64,000 nt of DNA, taken from CSSed11-175R1 sp041685735 (GTDB lineage: Bacteria; Actinomycetota; Nitriliruptoria; Nitriliruptorales; Nitriliruptoraceae). Where the stretch lies: positions 28,030 to 92,029 of the forward strand of contig JAWLFE010000007.1 in assembly GCA_041685735.1 (NCBI GenBank). Direction: 5' to 3'. Positions 35,001 to 43,646 of this stretch are shown in pieces; position 1 is the first letter of the stretch, and every line of letters starts with the position of its first letter. Made by a program: the position numbers and the translations under genes. The notes beneath the pieces are model-generated. The model was not told where the DNA came from. It worked only from the letters and a program-made list of their open reading frames with translations, and ran no database searches.

Positions 35001-35574
35001 CCACCTGCGGGGTCCGGCTGTAGCCGAGCGCCGCCAAGCCGTCGATGAGCGCGTCGAAACCCTCCCAGGAGCGGTCGAGGACGATCGGGCGCTGCTGTCC
35101 GAGCCGGGGGTCCATCGGCTGCAGTGCCGCGCGGACCGGTGCCACGATCGCCAGGAGCGGTTCATCGTGCTCGTCCGGGTGCTGCAGTCGGTCGAGCACG
35201 GCCAGCCGTCGACCCACCGTGCGCGGCTGCGGTGACAGGCGCTCGTGAGGCAGCGTCTCCCAGGCCGGGAACATCCCCACGCGCGCCTCACCGAGGAAGG
35301 CGGCGAGACCGTCCGCGATGGCCTCCGCGTCTGACGTCCGGGGGACCAGGACCAGCAACGGCGCGGCCTGCTCGGCCAACAGGCTCAGCAGGTATGGGCG
35401 GACCGCAGGCGACGCGACGACATCGCCCGGAGCTGGGCCGCCGTCCCAGACATCACGGCCGCGGCGCAGCGACGGCGCCAGGGCGCCGGACGCCAGCCCG
35501 GGATCGAGGACGTCGTCGACCGAGCGTGGCTGCGCGACCCCACCGGCCGCCGGTGGCGGCGGGACGTCGGTCAC
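32056..35574 (-). CDS. mfd: Transcription-repair coupling factor
   Basis: A 1172-residue ATP-dependent translocase that removes stalled RNA polymerase and recruits UvrA. It has the UvrB-homology N-terminal region, the RNA-polymerase-interacting domain (DAVVHHTHGVGRYRGM) and RecG-like helicase motifs: LLAGDVGFGKTEVAIRAA (Walker A), VDEEQRFGV (DEEQ box), MSATPIPRTLEMA, and ARVEVAHGQM. The TRCF C-terminal domain follows. The length is normal for actinobacteria. The GTG start overlaps the DUF4191 stop by 4 bases. Confidence 0.97.
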   Translation of the reverse strand: MTDVPPPPAAGGVAQPRSVDDVLDPGLASGALAPSLRRGRDVWDGGPAPGDVVASPAVRPYLLSLLAEQAAPLLVLVPRTSDAEAIADGLAAFLGEARVGMFPAWETLPHERLSPQPRTVGRRLAVLDRLQHPDEHDEPLLAIVAPVRAALQPMDPRLGQQRPIVLDRSWEGFDALIDGLAALGYSRTPQVEARGEFAVRGGIIDVFPTAGDHAVRVEFWGDDLESLRAFSVGDQRSTNAADEVVIDAARELVLDDDLRERARTAIADWPQLTSELDQLAEGQVFDGAESLVTMLTPEPALLVDFLPPSAGLALIDPMLLEDRATKLRQEAEVLADTAWQTVASVGGEAPVGQDGFARPGELLERGPRSVWRLGAFASDGTGPRGLQATPWTSFRGDIVTLAERLQGLLRDGARVVVSVDADGPARRIADVLAEQGVPASVSASLPADPPGARVEIAVSPLRTGFLSDDLDLAVLGTWDVFGPRRRRASRRMGTRTTAADAVLQLAEGDAVVHHTHGVGRYRGMVTREFPGMDGRTAKRDYVLLEYADGDTLYVPSDQVDAIARYQGGETPSVMSLGGAQWERAKNRVRKAVRDIAADLIRLYTARMHSQGTAFSPDGAMQAELEDSFAHVETTDQLTVADEIKQDMEAPLPMDRLLAGDVGFGKTEVAIRAAGKAVFDGYQVAVLVPTTILAQQHLETFRERFSGFPVMVEELSRFVTDKDRRQTLAGLAAGTVDVVIGTHALLAKSVEWKNLGLVIVDEEQRFGVAQKERLKELRTSVDVLSMSATPIPRTLEMAVSGIRDLSTIETPPEDRQPVMTSVQPFDEAQVALAIRRELLRDGQVYYVHNQVSSIHRVAAGIAELVPDARVEVAHGQMDERQLERIMVRFWEHEFDVLVCTTIIESGLDVSNANTLIIERADLLGLAQLHQLRGRVGRSAERGYAYLLFPEGASITEPAYERLKTLAEHTRLGSGLAIAMRDLELRGAGNVVGAEQSGHVAAVGFDMYSQLLKEEVAELTGQPAEEQVDIKLELPVDAHLPHDYVEDATQRLELYKRISAVRDAGGVKEVRAELTDRFGPLPEPAERLVTIAALKAALRRWGVTEVTLTPRDQLRIAPVDLKDSQLVRIERRFPKAVLKREQQVLLIPLPRPKPDDLVAWVAGTVRELFAAPKR

Positions 35575-36224
35575 CGCGGCTTCGGCCGCTTGCGGTTGGC
35601 CGCGGCCATCGGATCGATGCCCTTGGGTACCGGGGCGCCCCGATCCAGCGGCTTGAGTCGCCGTTCGAGCTTGGGCACCTCACCCTTCTTCAGTTCGCGG
35701 GGCAACTTGGTGATGGTGCCCTGCAGCTTGTTCAGCGCCACCTGGCCCTCATCGTCGCCCACCACGATCGAGGTGATGGTCGTGTCACCCACCACGCGCT
35801 TCAGGCGCTTGCGCTCCTTGGCCAGCAGGCCCTTGACCCGTTGGCTGGAGCCCTCCCCGACCAGCACGATCCCGCACCGCCCGACGACCCGGTGCACCAT
35901 GTCCTGCTTGGCGTTGACCGCGACGGCGGGCGTGAGGAAGAACTGTCCGCGCATGATGTTCAGCACGGCCGCAGCAGCGCCCGGCTGGCCCTCGATCGCG
36001 TTGTACTGCGCCTTCTGCACCCGACGGTTGAAGACGATGAGCGCGCCGAGCACCGCGAACATCAGTCCGAAGACCGGCATGGCCCAGATCCCGATGACGG
36101 CGCCGAGACCGACGCCGAGCAGCAACCCGGCCGTCGCACCCAGCAGGATCAGGGCGATCGCCTTGTCATCGACCTGCCGCAACTGCGACCACGCGTCACG
36201 GAGCTGGCGGAGCCTGTCCTTCAC
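35571..36224 (-). CDS. DUF4191-family membrane protein
   Basis: A 217-residue protein with two adjacent membrane helices (ALILLGATAGLLLGVGLGAVIGIW and FGLMFAVLGALIVF). A cytoplasmic domain follows with the DUF4191-like features FNRRVQKAQYNAIEGQPGAA, RGQFFLTPAVAVN, and a GRCGIVLVGEG core. A basic C-terminal tail follows. Function is unknown. A GTG start is used. It is coupled to mfd by a 4-base overlap and lies 55 bases after pth. Confidence 0.85.
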   Translation of the reverse strand: MKDRLRQLRDAWSQLRQVDDKAIALILLGATAGLLLGVGLGAVIGIWAMPVFGLMFAVLGALIVFNRRVQKAQYNAIEGQPGAAAAVLNIMRGQFFLTPAVAVNAKQDMVHRVVGRCGIVLVGEGSSQRVKGLLAKERKRLKRVVGDTTITSIVVGDDEGQVALNKLQGTITKLPRELKKGEVPKLERRLKPLDRGAPVPKGIDPMAAANRKRPKPR

Positions 36225-36279
36225 GGATCGATCCCTTCATCACGGATGTCGATGGTCGCACACGGGCGGCCCGAACGGG

Positions 36280-36861
36280 TCAGCCGGTCGCGTGGAAACG
36301 GTTCTGGGTCGGCTCCAGGCCGTCGGTCACAAGCGACAGGACCGCATCGCCGACGTGCTGGAGGGCGACGTCGATCACGTCGCGATCCGCCGGCGAGAAG
36401 CGTCGGAGCACGAAGTCGCGGCCGGGCATGCGACCGGGGGGCCGGCCGATCCCGATCCGGATCCGGAGGTAGTCACGGGTGCCGAGCGCACGGTCCACGT
36501 CCTTGAGGCCGTTGTGCCCGGCATGCCCGCCACCCCGCTTGACCCGGATCGAGCCGACGTCGACGTCGAGGTCGTCGTGGCAGACGATCACACGCTCCGA
36601 CGGGACCTTGAACCAGCTCGCCGTGGCCTGGATCGGGTCACCGGACCGGTTCATGTACGACGTCGGGATCGCCAGGACGATGCGCCGTCCGTCCGCCCTG
36701 ACCTCGGCGACCTCCGAGCGGGTGCGCTTGTTGCGCGCCAACTCGACGTGTTCACGTGCCGCGAGGGTGCGGACGGCGTCCGCACCGACGTTGTGGCGCG
36801 TGCCGCCGTACTCGGCCTCGGGGTTGCCCAGACCGGCGACCAACCAGCGATCGTCCGACAC
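36280..36861 (-). CDS. pth: Peptidyl-tRNA hydrolase
   Basis: Recycles peptidyl-tRNAs released by stalled ribosomes. The 193-residue protein has the family signature VAGLGNPEAEYGGTRHNVG with the catalytic His, PTSYMNRSG, CHDDLDVDVGSIRVKRGGGHAGHNGLKD, and a GRPPGRMPGRDFVLRRF end. The GTG at 36861 with GGAGGGGAG upstream is chosen over a longer frame starting at 36987. It lies 82 bases after rplY, the usual order. Confidence 0.95.
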   Translation of the reverse strand: MSDDRWLVAGLGNPEAEYGGTRHNVGADAVRTLAAREHVELARNKRTRSEVAEVRADGRRIVLAIPTSYMNRSGDPIQATASWFKVPSERVIVCHDDLDVDVGSIRVKRGGGHAGHNGLKDVDRALGTRDYLRIRIGIGRPPGRMPGRDFVLRRFSPADRDVIDVALQHVGDAVLSLVTDGLEPTQNRFHATG

Positions 36862-36943
36862 GACTCCCCTCCAGGGCTGCGAGGTGCAGCAGCGATGTCG
36901 GCAGCACCGGTCCCGTGGACGACGCCCAAGGGACCGGAAGCTG

Positions 36944-37636
36944 CTAGTCCTCGTCGGACGCGTCGGCAGCCTCGTCCAGGACCGCATCGGCGTCCTCGGT
37001 CTCTTCGCCGATGACCTCCGGCTCGTCCTCCTCGATCCCGGCGCTGTCCTCCAGGGCCTCGAGCTCCTCCTCGGAGATCGGGGCGTTCATCGTGATGACG
37101 GTGCGCTCCGGGTCGATGTCGAACTCGGCACCTGCGGGAAGCACCGCACGCAGGTCCTCGACCCGACGCACGTCACCGATCTCCATGCCCTCGACCGACA
37201 GATCCAGTGAGTTCGGCGTATCGAGCGGCCGGACCAGCACGGGAACGGTGTAGAGGATCTGGTTGAGTACGCCGCCGTCGTCGACGACCTCCTCCTCGTC
37301 GATGAGGTGGACCGGGACCTCGACACTGATCGGGACGTCCTTGTTGACGGCCAGCAGATCGACGTGGACGTAGTCACCCCGGACCGGGTGGGTCTGCAGG
37401 TCACGAGCCACGGCCAGGTGGGTGTCGCCGTCGATGTCCAGCCGGAGCAGCACGTTGCGACCGGCTTCGGTGTGCAGGGTGTGGTAGAGCTCCAGCGCAT
37501 CGACGCTCACCGGGGTGGGCTCGACCTGGTAGCCGTAGATGATCGCCGGGACACGGCCCTCACGGCGCAGACGCCCGGAGGCGCCCTTGCCGCGCAGCTC
37601 ACGCGGCTCGATGGTGAGTTGGATCTGGTTCGACAA
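36944..37636 (-). CDS. rplY: Ribosomal protein bL25 (CTC-type)
   Basis: 5S rRNA-binding ribosomal protein of the long general-stress CTC form (230 residues). The N-terminal L25 domain (RELRGKGASGRLRREGRVPAIIYG) is followed by the beta-rich TL5 C-terminal domain and an acidic Glu/Asp tail. A TTG start at 37636 is inferred because AGGAG lies eight bases upstream and the family N-terminus fits; a longer frame to 37684 has no support. Sits between prs and pth as in other actinobacteria, with the disrupted kinase gene inserted on the opposite strand. Confidence 0.93.
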   Translation of the reverse strand: MSNQIQLTIEPRELRGKGASGRLRREGRVPAIIYGYQVEPTPVSVDALELYHTLHTEAGRNVLLRLDIDGDTHLAVARDLQTHPVRGDYVHVDLLAVNKDVPISVEVPVHLIDEEEVVDDGGVLNQILYTVPVLVRPLDTPNSLDLSVEGMEIGDVRRVEDLRAVLPAGAEFDIDPERTVITMNAPISEEELEALEDSAGIEEDEPEVIGEETEDADAVLDEAADASDED

Positions 37637-38021
37637 CGTTCGTACTCCTGGAGCGAAGGTCCCCGTCGCGGGTCGGTCACGCAAGATGGCGGCGAGATGT
37701 CACGCGGGGTGGGGGTGCACGGGCGGTCCCGCAACACCGGTAGAACCGTCTCCCACGACCTGGCACGGCTCGGTGCTGGGTGGTCGGCCGGACGACAGCA
37801 GGCCCGACGGCGGGACGTCTCGATCGGACGAACACGTTGCGCGAACACGTCGATCGGACACGCCGGCGCGGGCATGGTCGGCGCCCTGGAGCGACCGACC
37901 GGTGCGGCTATGCTACCGCTGCGTCCGGAGCAGCAGCAACCGGGGCGCCCGCACCCCACCCACGCTCGACGCCCCGTCCCACCACCTTTCGCGCCAGACG
38001 GCCGATCGATGGAAAGCTGCC
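37637..38021. other. Divergent intergenic region
   Basis: About 385 bases between rplY and the GAF kinase gene. It holds a TATGCT -10-like box at 37909-37914 facing the kinase and the repeated string cgatcggac at about 37820-37860. No coding sequence is supported. Confidence 0.45.
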
Positions 38022-39179
38022 ATGACCACGGGCCCGCCGTTCACCGCGCGGCCACTCGATCCTCGACCGTGCCAGCCGGCTGGCAGCGCAGTTGCTCGGG
38101 GCCCCGATGGCGCTGGTCTCGATCGTCACCGGTGACGCCCAGCACTTCGTCGGAGCCACCGGACCCGATGACAGATTCGATCAACTGCGACAGACCCCGC
38201 TGTCACATTCCTTCTGCCAGTACGTGGTCCGGAACGATGCCGCCTTCGTCGTCGACGATGCGACCGGGCATCCGCTCGTCCACGACAACCTGGCGATCCC
38301 CGAGCTCGGGGTCGTGGCCTACCTCGGGGTCCCACTCCGTGATGCGGACGGGCAGGTCCTCGGGTCCTTCTGCGCATCGACAGTGAACAGCGGACCTGGA
38401 CGGAGGTCGACCACCAGGCGATGGTCGACCTCGCGGACCTCGTGCGGGCGGAGCTACTGCTGCGCGACCACCTCGACCGCACCGAGCGGTCACAGCAGGC
38501 CCGCGACGATTCTGTCAAGACCGTCGCCCATGACCTGCGCGCCGCCGTCATGGCCGTCGGCGGAGCGTTGCAGACCCTCGACGCACACCCGGATGGCACG
38601 TGGGACCGGCAGGAGATCGTAGAGGTCGCGCTGCGGCAGAGCCATCGGATCCAGGACATGATGGAGCGCCTGCTGGACACCTCGGCGTCGGCCGGTCTCC
38701 CACAGGAGTGCACCGACCTGCAGGAGGTGACGACCGCGGCGGTCGCCGCGGCCTGCGCAGCTCTCGGGGGGAACGACCGGGTCGAGGTCGACGTCGAGCC
38801 GCTCGTGGTGTCGACCCACGCGCCGAGCATCGAGCGGGTGCTCGTCAACCTCGTGCGCAACGCGCTGCAACACACCGACGGTCCGGTCCGAGTCGCGGGT
38901 GAACGCGACCGTGACCAGGCGATCATCACGGTCCCGGATCACGGCCCCGACCTACCGGAATGGCTGCTGAAGGACGACCTCGGTGATGCGTCGCTGCGCG
39001 GCCGGTCCGCGGGGCACGGCATCGGACTGTTCAGCGCAGTGACCCTGACCCGCGCGCTCGGCGGCGACCTGAGCGTGGACACGGGCTCCACCGGGACCAC
39101 CCTGCTCATGTCACTGCCCGCGCCGGTGGACGGTGACGATCAGACGTTCTCACCCTGGAAGATCTCGGAGACCGACTGA
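38022..39179 (+). pseudogene. GAF-domain sensor histidine kinase, interrupted by two frame changes
   Basis: The ATG at 38022 opens a frame that is soon lost. The next frame reads SILDRASRLAAQLLGAPMALVSIV and a full GAF domain up to LRDADGQVLGSFCA. A second one-base change near 38365-38375 returns to the first frame for the rest of the kinase: TVAHDLRAAVMAVGG (H-box), VNLVRNALQH (N-box) and SAGHGIGLFSAVTL (G-box). The two shifts cancel in sum but stops prevent read-through, so the gene as written is broken. Assembly error is possible given the conserved domains. Its 3' end overlaps the convergent prs by 40 bases. Confidence 0.75.
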
Positions 39180-40126
39180 TCCTCGAAGACGGCACGCAGC
39201 GCCGAGGCCAGGATCGGCGCGATCGACAGCACGACCAGCTTGTCGAACCGCCGTTCGGCCGGGATCGGCAGGGTGTTGGTCACCACCACCTTCTCCAGCA
39301 CGGAGTTGTGCAGCCGCTCGGCCGCCGGGTCGGAGAACACCGCGTGGGTCGCGAGCGCGATGACACGCTTGGCCCCTCGCTCCATCAGCAACTCAGCCGC
39401 ACCGCAGATCGTCCCGGCGGTGTCGATCATGTCGTCGACCAGGATCGCCGTCTTGTCGCTGACGTCACCGATGACGTCCAGTGACACGGACACGTTGTGC
39501 TGCCCGGGGTCGCGTCGCTTGTGGAGGATCGCGATCGGCGCACCGACGTGTCCCGCGAACTTCTCGGTGAGGCGGACCCGTCCCGCATCGGGCGAGACGA
39601 TGACACGGTCGCCACCTTCGGTGTGCTCCCGTACCCAACCGACGAGCAGCGGCAGGGCGGTGAGCGCGTCGAAGGGGTCGTGGAAGAAGCCCTGGATCTG
39701 TCCGGTGTGCAGGTCGACGGACATGATCCGGTCGACGCCGACCGATTCGTACATGTCGGCGATCATCCGGGCTGCGATCGCCTCACGCGAGAGGGCCTTC
39801 TTGTCCGATCGGCTGTAGCCGTAGTACGGGATCACCGCGACGGTCCGCTTCGCCGAGGCTCGCTTGAGGGCATCGAGCATGACGAGTTGCTCGACGATGA
39901 AGTCGTTGATGCTCATCCCCGACGGCAGCGAGAGGTGCGACTGGAGCACGAACACGTCGGCTCCGCGGACGGACTCGGCGTAGCGCGCGTAGAGCTCGCC
40001 GTTGGCGAACCGTGACAGCTTCACCTCACCCAGGCGCATGCCGAGGTGGTCGGAGACCTCACGGGCGAGCTCGGGATTGGATGATCCCGAGAAGATCATC
40101 ATCCGTTTCTTGGTGACGACTTCCAT
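39140..40126 (-). CDS. prs: Ribose-phosphate pyrophosphokinase
   Basis: Makes PRPP for purine, pyrimidine, His and Trp synthesis. The 328-residue class I enzyme has MMIFSGSSNPELA, the RYAESVRGADVFVLQS segment, YYGYSRSDKK, the VDLHTGQIQGFF metal/ATP site, and the PRPP loop VDDMIDTAGTICGAAE. The ATG at 40126 has only a weak upstream GGGAT. It follows glmU by 85 bases, the common glmU-prs pair, and overlaps the kinase frame at its 3' end. Confidence 0.97.
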   Translation of the reverse strand: MEVVTKKRMMIFSGSSNPELAREVSDHLGMRLGEVKLSRFANGELYARYAESVRGADVFVLQSHLSLPSGMSINDFIVEQLVMLDALKRASAKRTVAVIPYYGYSRSDKKALSREAIAARMIADMYESVGVDRIMSVDLHTGQIQGFFHDPFDALTALPLLVGWVREHTEGGDRVIVSPDAGRVRLTEKFAGHVGAPIAILHKRRDPGQHNVSVSLDVIGDVSDKTAILVDDMIDTAGTICGAAELLMERGAKRVIALATHAVFSDPAAERLHNSVLEKVVVTNTLPIPAERRFDKLVVLSIAPILASALRAVFEDQSVSEIFQGENV

Positions 40127-40211
40127 CGATCATCCCGACGGCGGAACGGGTGGCGGAACGGCGACGATAGCGGCCTCGTTCCACGGTCGCAGCACGGGCA
40201 CACACCCGCGG

Positions 40212-41669
40212 TCAGGCTCCCTCGGTCTGCCTCGCCACCCATCCCTCCTTGAGGGTCTGACGGGAGCGCGCGATGGCCAGCGAGCCCGGAGGAACGTCCT
40301 CGGTGATGGTCGATCCCGCCGCCGTATAGGCACCGCGTCCGATCGTGACGGGGGCGACCAGCATCGTGTCGCAGCCGACGAACGCATCGTCCTCGATCGT
40401 GGTCCGGTGCTTGTTGCGGCCGTCGTAGTTGACCGTGATGACCCCGCACGCGACGTTGACGCCGGTCCCGATCGTGGTGTCGCCGACGTAGGACAGGTGC
40501 GGGATCTTGCTGCGGTCGCCGACCTCGGCGTTCTTGGTCTCCACGTACGCACCCACCTTGGTGACGGCCCCCAGGCGCGTACCGGGACGCAGGTGCGCGA
40601 ACGGACCCACCTGGGCGCCCTCACCGATGACGGCCCCATCGGCCCGGGTCGAATGGACCGTCGTGTCGGCCCCGACGTCACAGGCCGTCAGGTGGGAGTT
40701 GGGTCCGACGACCGCCCGTTCACCGATGCGCGTCCCCCGTTCCAGGATCGTGCCGGGAAGCAGGACCGCGTCACGCGCCACCTCGACGTCGACATCGAGG
40801 TGGGTGGTCACCGGGTCGACGATGGTGACCCCGACATCGCGCATGAGGTGATCGGTGTGCCGCTCCCGCAACACGCCGGCCGCAGCGGCCAACTGGGCCC
40901 GGTCGTTGACACCGGCGATCACGGTCTCCGGGGCCACGACGGGCGCGATCGCGTGCCCGTCACCCCGCAGGATGCCCACGATGTCGGTCAGGTAGAGCTC
41001 TCCCTGCGCGTTGTCGTCGCGCAGCCGGACCAGCGCCGCGTCCAACAACCCACGATCGACGAGGTACATGCCCGCATTGCCCTCGTGCACCTCCAACTCA
41101 TCGGGCGTCGCATCCCGCTGCTCGACGACCCGGTCGACCGACCCGTCGGCGGACCGCAGGACCCGGCCGTAGCCCGTCGGATCCTCGAAGACCGTGGTCA
41201 ACATCGATGCCGGGACCTGACCATTCGCGGCAGTGAACAACCGCTGGAGCGCGTCGGCTGTGAGCAGCGGGGTGTCCCCCGGCAGGATGAGCACGCGCCG
41301 GATGCCCGCAGCGAGCGCCGGCATCGCCTGTTGGACGGCGTGGCCGGTCCCGCGCTGCTCGACCTGGGTGACGGTGGACAGTCCGGGCAGGCCAGCTGCC
41401 TCGACCTCCGAGGCCACCTCGTCGGCCTGGTGTCCCACGACCACCACGACCTGTCCGACCGCGAGTGGCCGGACCGCCTCGAGCACGTGTCGCACGAGCG
41501 TGCGCCCCGCGGCCCGGTGCAGGACCTTGGCCAGGTCAGACCGGAACCTCGTACCCATACCGGCCGCGAGGACGACGACCGCGACGTCGCCGGCGTCATC
41601 TGCACCACCGGCGGAACGCCCGCTGTCGGCCGTGGATCGGAGAGACGGTGACTGATCAGGTACGGACAC
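40212..41669 (-). CDS. glmU: Bifunctional GlmU (GlcN-1-P acetyltransferase/uridyltransferase)
   Basis: Makes UDP-GlcNAc for peptidoglycan. A 30-residue Ser/Gly/Asp-rich leader precedes the uridyltransferase domain (VVVLAAGMGTRF, QRGTGHAVQQAMPAL, LPGDTPLL). The left-handed beta-helix acetyltransferase follows (GPFAHLRPGTRLG, YVETKNAEVG, the catalytic-His LSYVGDTTIGTGVN region). The usual PKVLH motif reads LAKVLH. A GTG start with GGAAGG upstream is used. It lies between leuA and prs. Confidence 0.96.
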   Translation of the reverse strand: MSVPDQSPSLRSTADSGRSAGGADDAGDVAVVVLAAGMGTRFRSDLAKVLHRAAGRTLVRHVLEAVRPLAVGQVVVVVGHQADEVASEVEAAGLPGLSTVTQVEQRGTGHAVQQAMPALAAGIRRVLILPGDTPLLTADALQRLFTAANGQVPASMLTTVFEDPTGYGRVLRSADGSVDRVVEQRDATPDELEVHEGNAGMYLVDRGLLDAALVRLRDDNAQGELYLTDIVGILRGDGHAIAPVVAPETVIAGVNDRAQLAAAAGVLRERHTDHLMRDVGVTIVDPVTTHLDVDVEVARDAVLLPGTILERGTRIGERAVVGPNSHLTACDVGADTTVHSTRADGAVIGEGAQVGPFAHLRPGTRLGAVTKVGAYVETKNAEVGDRSKIPHLSYVGDTTIGTGVNVACGVITVNYDGRNKHRTTIEDDAFVGCDTMLVAPVTIGRGAYTAAGSTITEDVPPGSLAIARSRQTLKEGWVARQTEGA

Positions 41670-41705
41670 GTTGGTGCCTTCCGAAGGGGCTGTGCCGACG
41701 GCGCC

Positions 41706-43454
41706 TCAGCGGGTGGCGCGGTTCACCGCGCTGATGATCGCGTGGAACGACGCGGTGACGATGTTCGGGTCGATACCGACCCCCCACAGGGTCCGCCCGT
41801 TGATGTCGCACTCGATGTAGGACGCCGCGGTGGCGTCCCGCCCGGACGACAGGGCGTGCTCCGCGTAGTCCAACACCTTGACATCGATGCCCTGCGACGA
41901 GAGGGCGTCACAGAACCCCGCGATCGGACCGTTGCCCTGCCCCCGGAGGGTGACCGGCTCGCCGTGGTCCAACACCTCGACGGACACCTCGTCGATCCCG
42001 TCGTCGCGGGCCGACAGGCGGCTACCGACCAGACGCAGTCGACCCCAGGGGCCATCATCGGACGGCAGGTACTCGTCGGCGAAGATGCGATACATCTCGG
42101 CCGCGGTGACCTCACCACCGTCGGTGTCGGTGCGGGCCTGGACGACGTGGCTGAACTCGATCTGCAGCCGGCGGGGCAGGTCGAGGTGGTGTTCGTTCTT
42201 CATCACGTAGGCCACGCCGCCCTTGCCGGACTGCGAGTTGACGCGGATCACCGCTTCGTAGGTGCGCCCGACGTCCTTCGGGTCGATCGGGAGGTAGGGC
42301 ACGTCCCAGGTGTGGTCACGGAGCGGGACTCCTCGTGCTTCCGCGTCACGCTCGAGGGCCTCGAGGCCCTTCTTGATCGCATCCTGGTGACTGCCCGAGA
42401 AGGCCGTGTAGACCAGGTCACCACCCCAGGGATGCCGCTCGTGCACCGGCAGTTGGTTGGCGTACTCCACGGTCCGCCGCACGGCGTCCAGGTCGGACAG
42501 GTCGATCATCGGATCGACCCCCTGGCTGAACAGGTTCATGCCGAGCGTGATCAGACAGACGTTCCCGGTGCGCTCACCGTTGCCGAACAGGCACCCTTCG
42601 ACGCGGTCGGCACCCGCCATCACGCCGAACTCCGCGGCGGCGACCGCGGTTCCACGGTCGTTGTGCGGGTGCAGCGACAGCACCACCGCATCGCGGTTCG
42701 GCAGGTTGCGGTGCATCCACTCGATCGAGTCGGCATAGACGTTGGGGGTCGCCATCTCGACGGTGGCCGGCAGGTTCAGCACGATCGGGCGATCGACCGT
42801 CGGTTCGATGACGTCCATGACGGCGGCGCAGACATCGACGGCGAAGTCCAGCTCCGTGCCGGTGTAGGACTCCGGGGAGTACTGCCAGTGGATGTCGGTG
42901 TCCGGCGTGATGACGTCGGCACACTTGCGCGCGACCCTGGCACCGTTGACCGCGATGTCGCGGATGCCGGCCCGGTCGAGGCCGAACACGACCCGGCGCT
43001 GGGTGACCGACGTCGAGTTGTAGAAGTGGACCATCGCCCGGTCGGCACCGACGAGCGAGGTGAACGTGCGCTCGATCAGCTCCTCGCGGCACTGGGTGAG
43101 GACCTGGATGATGACGTCGTCGGGGATCCGGTCGTTCTCGATCAGGTCGCGCACGAAGTCGTAGTCGGTCTGGCTCGCGGCGGGGAACCCGACCTCGATC
43201 TCCTTGAACCCCATCTCGACCAGCAGTTCGAACATGGCGAGCTTGCGCTGGCGGTCCATCGGGTCGATCAGTGCCTGGTTGCCGTCACGCAGGTCGACCG
43301 CCGCCCATCGGGGGGCGCGTTCGATGCGCTTCGTCGGCCACGTGCGATCGGGGAGGTCGACCGTGATCTGCTCGTGGAACGGCCGGTAGCGGTGGACCGG
43401 CAGGCCGGACGGCTGTTGCTGCGGGGTCCAGGACGGTGTGCTGGGGTCGGTCAT
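41706..43454 (-). CDS. leuA: 2-isopropylmalate synthase
   Basis: First committed step of leucine synthesis: condensation of 2-ketoisovalerate with acetyl-CoA. The 582-residue protein has the catalytic AVDLRDGNQALIDPM motif, EIEVGFPAASQTDYDF, LHPHNDRGTAVAAAE and GCLFGNGERTGN. The C-terminal LeuA allosteric domain for leucine feedback follows. Its size is that of the actinobacterial long form. GCAGGAG precedes the ATG. Upstream on the same strand is a leader peptide rich in Leu codons with paired hairpins, indicating transcription or translation attenuation by charged tRNA-Leu. Confidence 0.97.
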   Translation of the reverse strand: MTDPSTPSWTPQQQPSGLPVHRYRPFHEQITVDLPDRTWPTKRIERAPRWAAVDLRDGNQALIDPMDRQRKLAMFELLVEMGFKEIEVGFPAASQTDYDFVRDLIENDRIPDDVIIQVLTQCREELIERTFTSLVGADRAMVHFYNSTSVTQRRVVFGLDRAGIRDIAVNGARVARKCADVITPDTDIHWQYSPESYTGTELDFAVDVCAAVMDVIEPTVDRPIVLNLPATVEMATPNVYADSIEWMHRNLPNRDAVVLSLHPHNDRGTAVAAAEFGVMAGADRVEGCLFGNGERTGNVCLITLGMNLFSQGVDPMIDLSDLDAVRRTVEYANQLPVHERHPWGGDLVYTAFSGSHQDAIKKGLEALERDAEARGVPLRDHTWDVPYLPIDPKDVGRTYEAVIRVNSQSGKGGVAYVMKNEHHLDLPRRLQIEFSHVVQARTDTDGGEVTAAEMYRIFADEYLPSDDGPWGRLRLVGSRLSARDDGIDEVSVEVLDHGEPVTLRGQGNGPIAGFCDALSSQGIDVKVLDYAEHALSSGRDATAASYIECDINGRTLWGVGIDPNIVTASFHAIISAVNRATR

Positions 43455-43485
43455 GGCGGTGTCGCTCCTGCGGTGGTGATGGCGC

Positions 43486-43542
43486 GACCGGCGACGCGAG
43501 AACTCCGCGGCGAGGATGCCGGTCTACCCGACCTCGCCGCGG
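43486..43542 (-). promoter_or_regulatory. leuA attenuator: overlapping alternative hairpins
   Basis: Two inverted repeats are interlocked. The pair ccgcggcgagg (43505-43515) with cctcgccgcgg (43532-43542) is a perfect 11-bp stem whose far arm lies in the leader-peptide codons. The pair gaccggc (43486-43492) with gccggtc (43518-43524) places one arm inside the loop of the first. Both cannot form at once, so ribosome position on the leader would choose between them. No T-tract was seen, so control may act on leuA translation. Confidence 0.75.
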
Positions 43543-43574
43543 CACCGAAGGAGCAGGAGTTCGACGTTCCGCAT
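43524..43574 (-). CDS. leuL: leuA leader peptide (16 residues, four Leu in a row)
   Basis: The ATG at 43572-43574 opens MRNVELLLLRCRGEVG, ending in TAG at 43524-43526. Residues 6-9 are CTC CTG CTC CTT, the classic control-codon run of a leucine attenuator. The peptide's last codons form one arm of the perfect 11-bp stem. The stop codon sits on the edge of the second hairpin, 69 bases before leuA. Too short for gene finders; identification rests on codon content, position and structure together. Confidence 0.82.
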   Translation of the reverse strand: MRNVELLLLRCRGEVG

Positions 43575-43646
43575 GACCGGCAGCATACGCCAGTGAACCG
43601 CGCGGGTCACGTCCTGCCTGCCGGGGCGCCGGTGGCCACGTCGATC

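Noticed and set aside
31978..35235. A 1,085-codon plus-strand open frame opposite mfd
   Set aside because: It is the antisense shadow of the clearly conserved mfd gene, with biased composition and no motifs.
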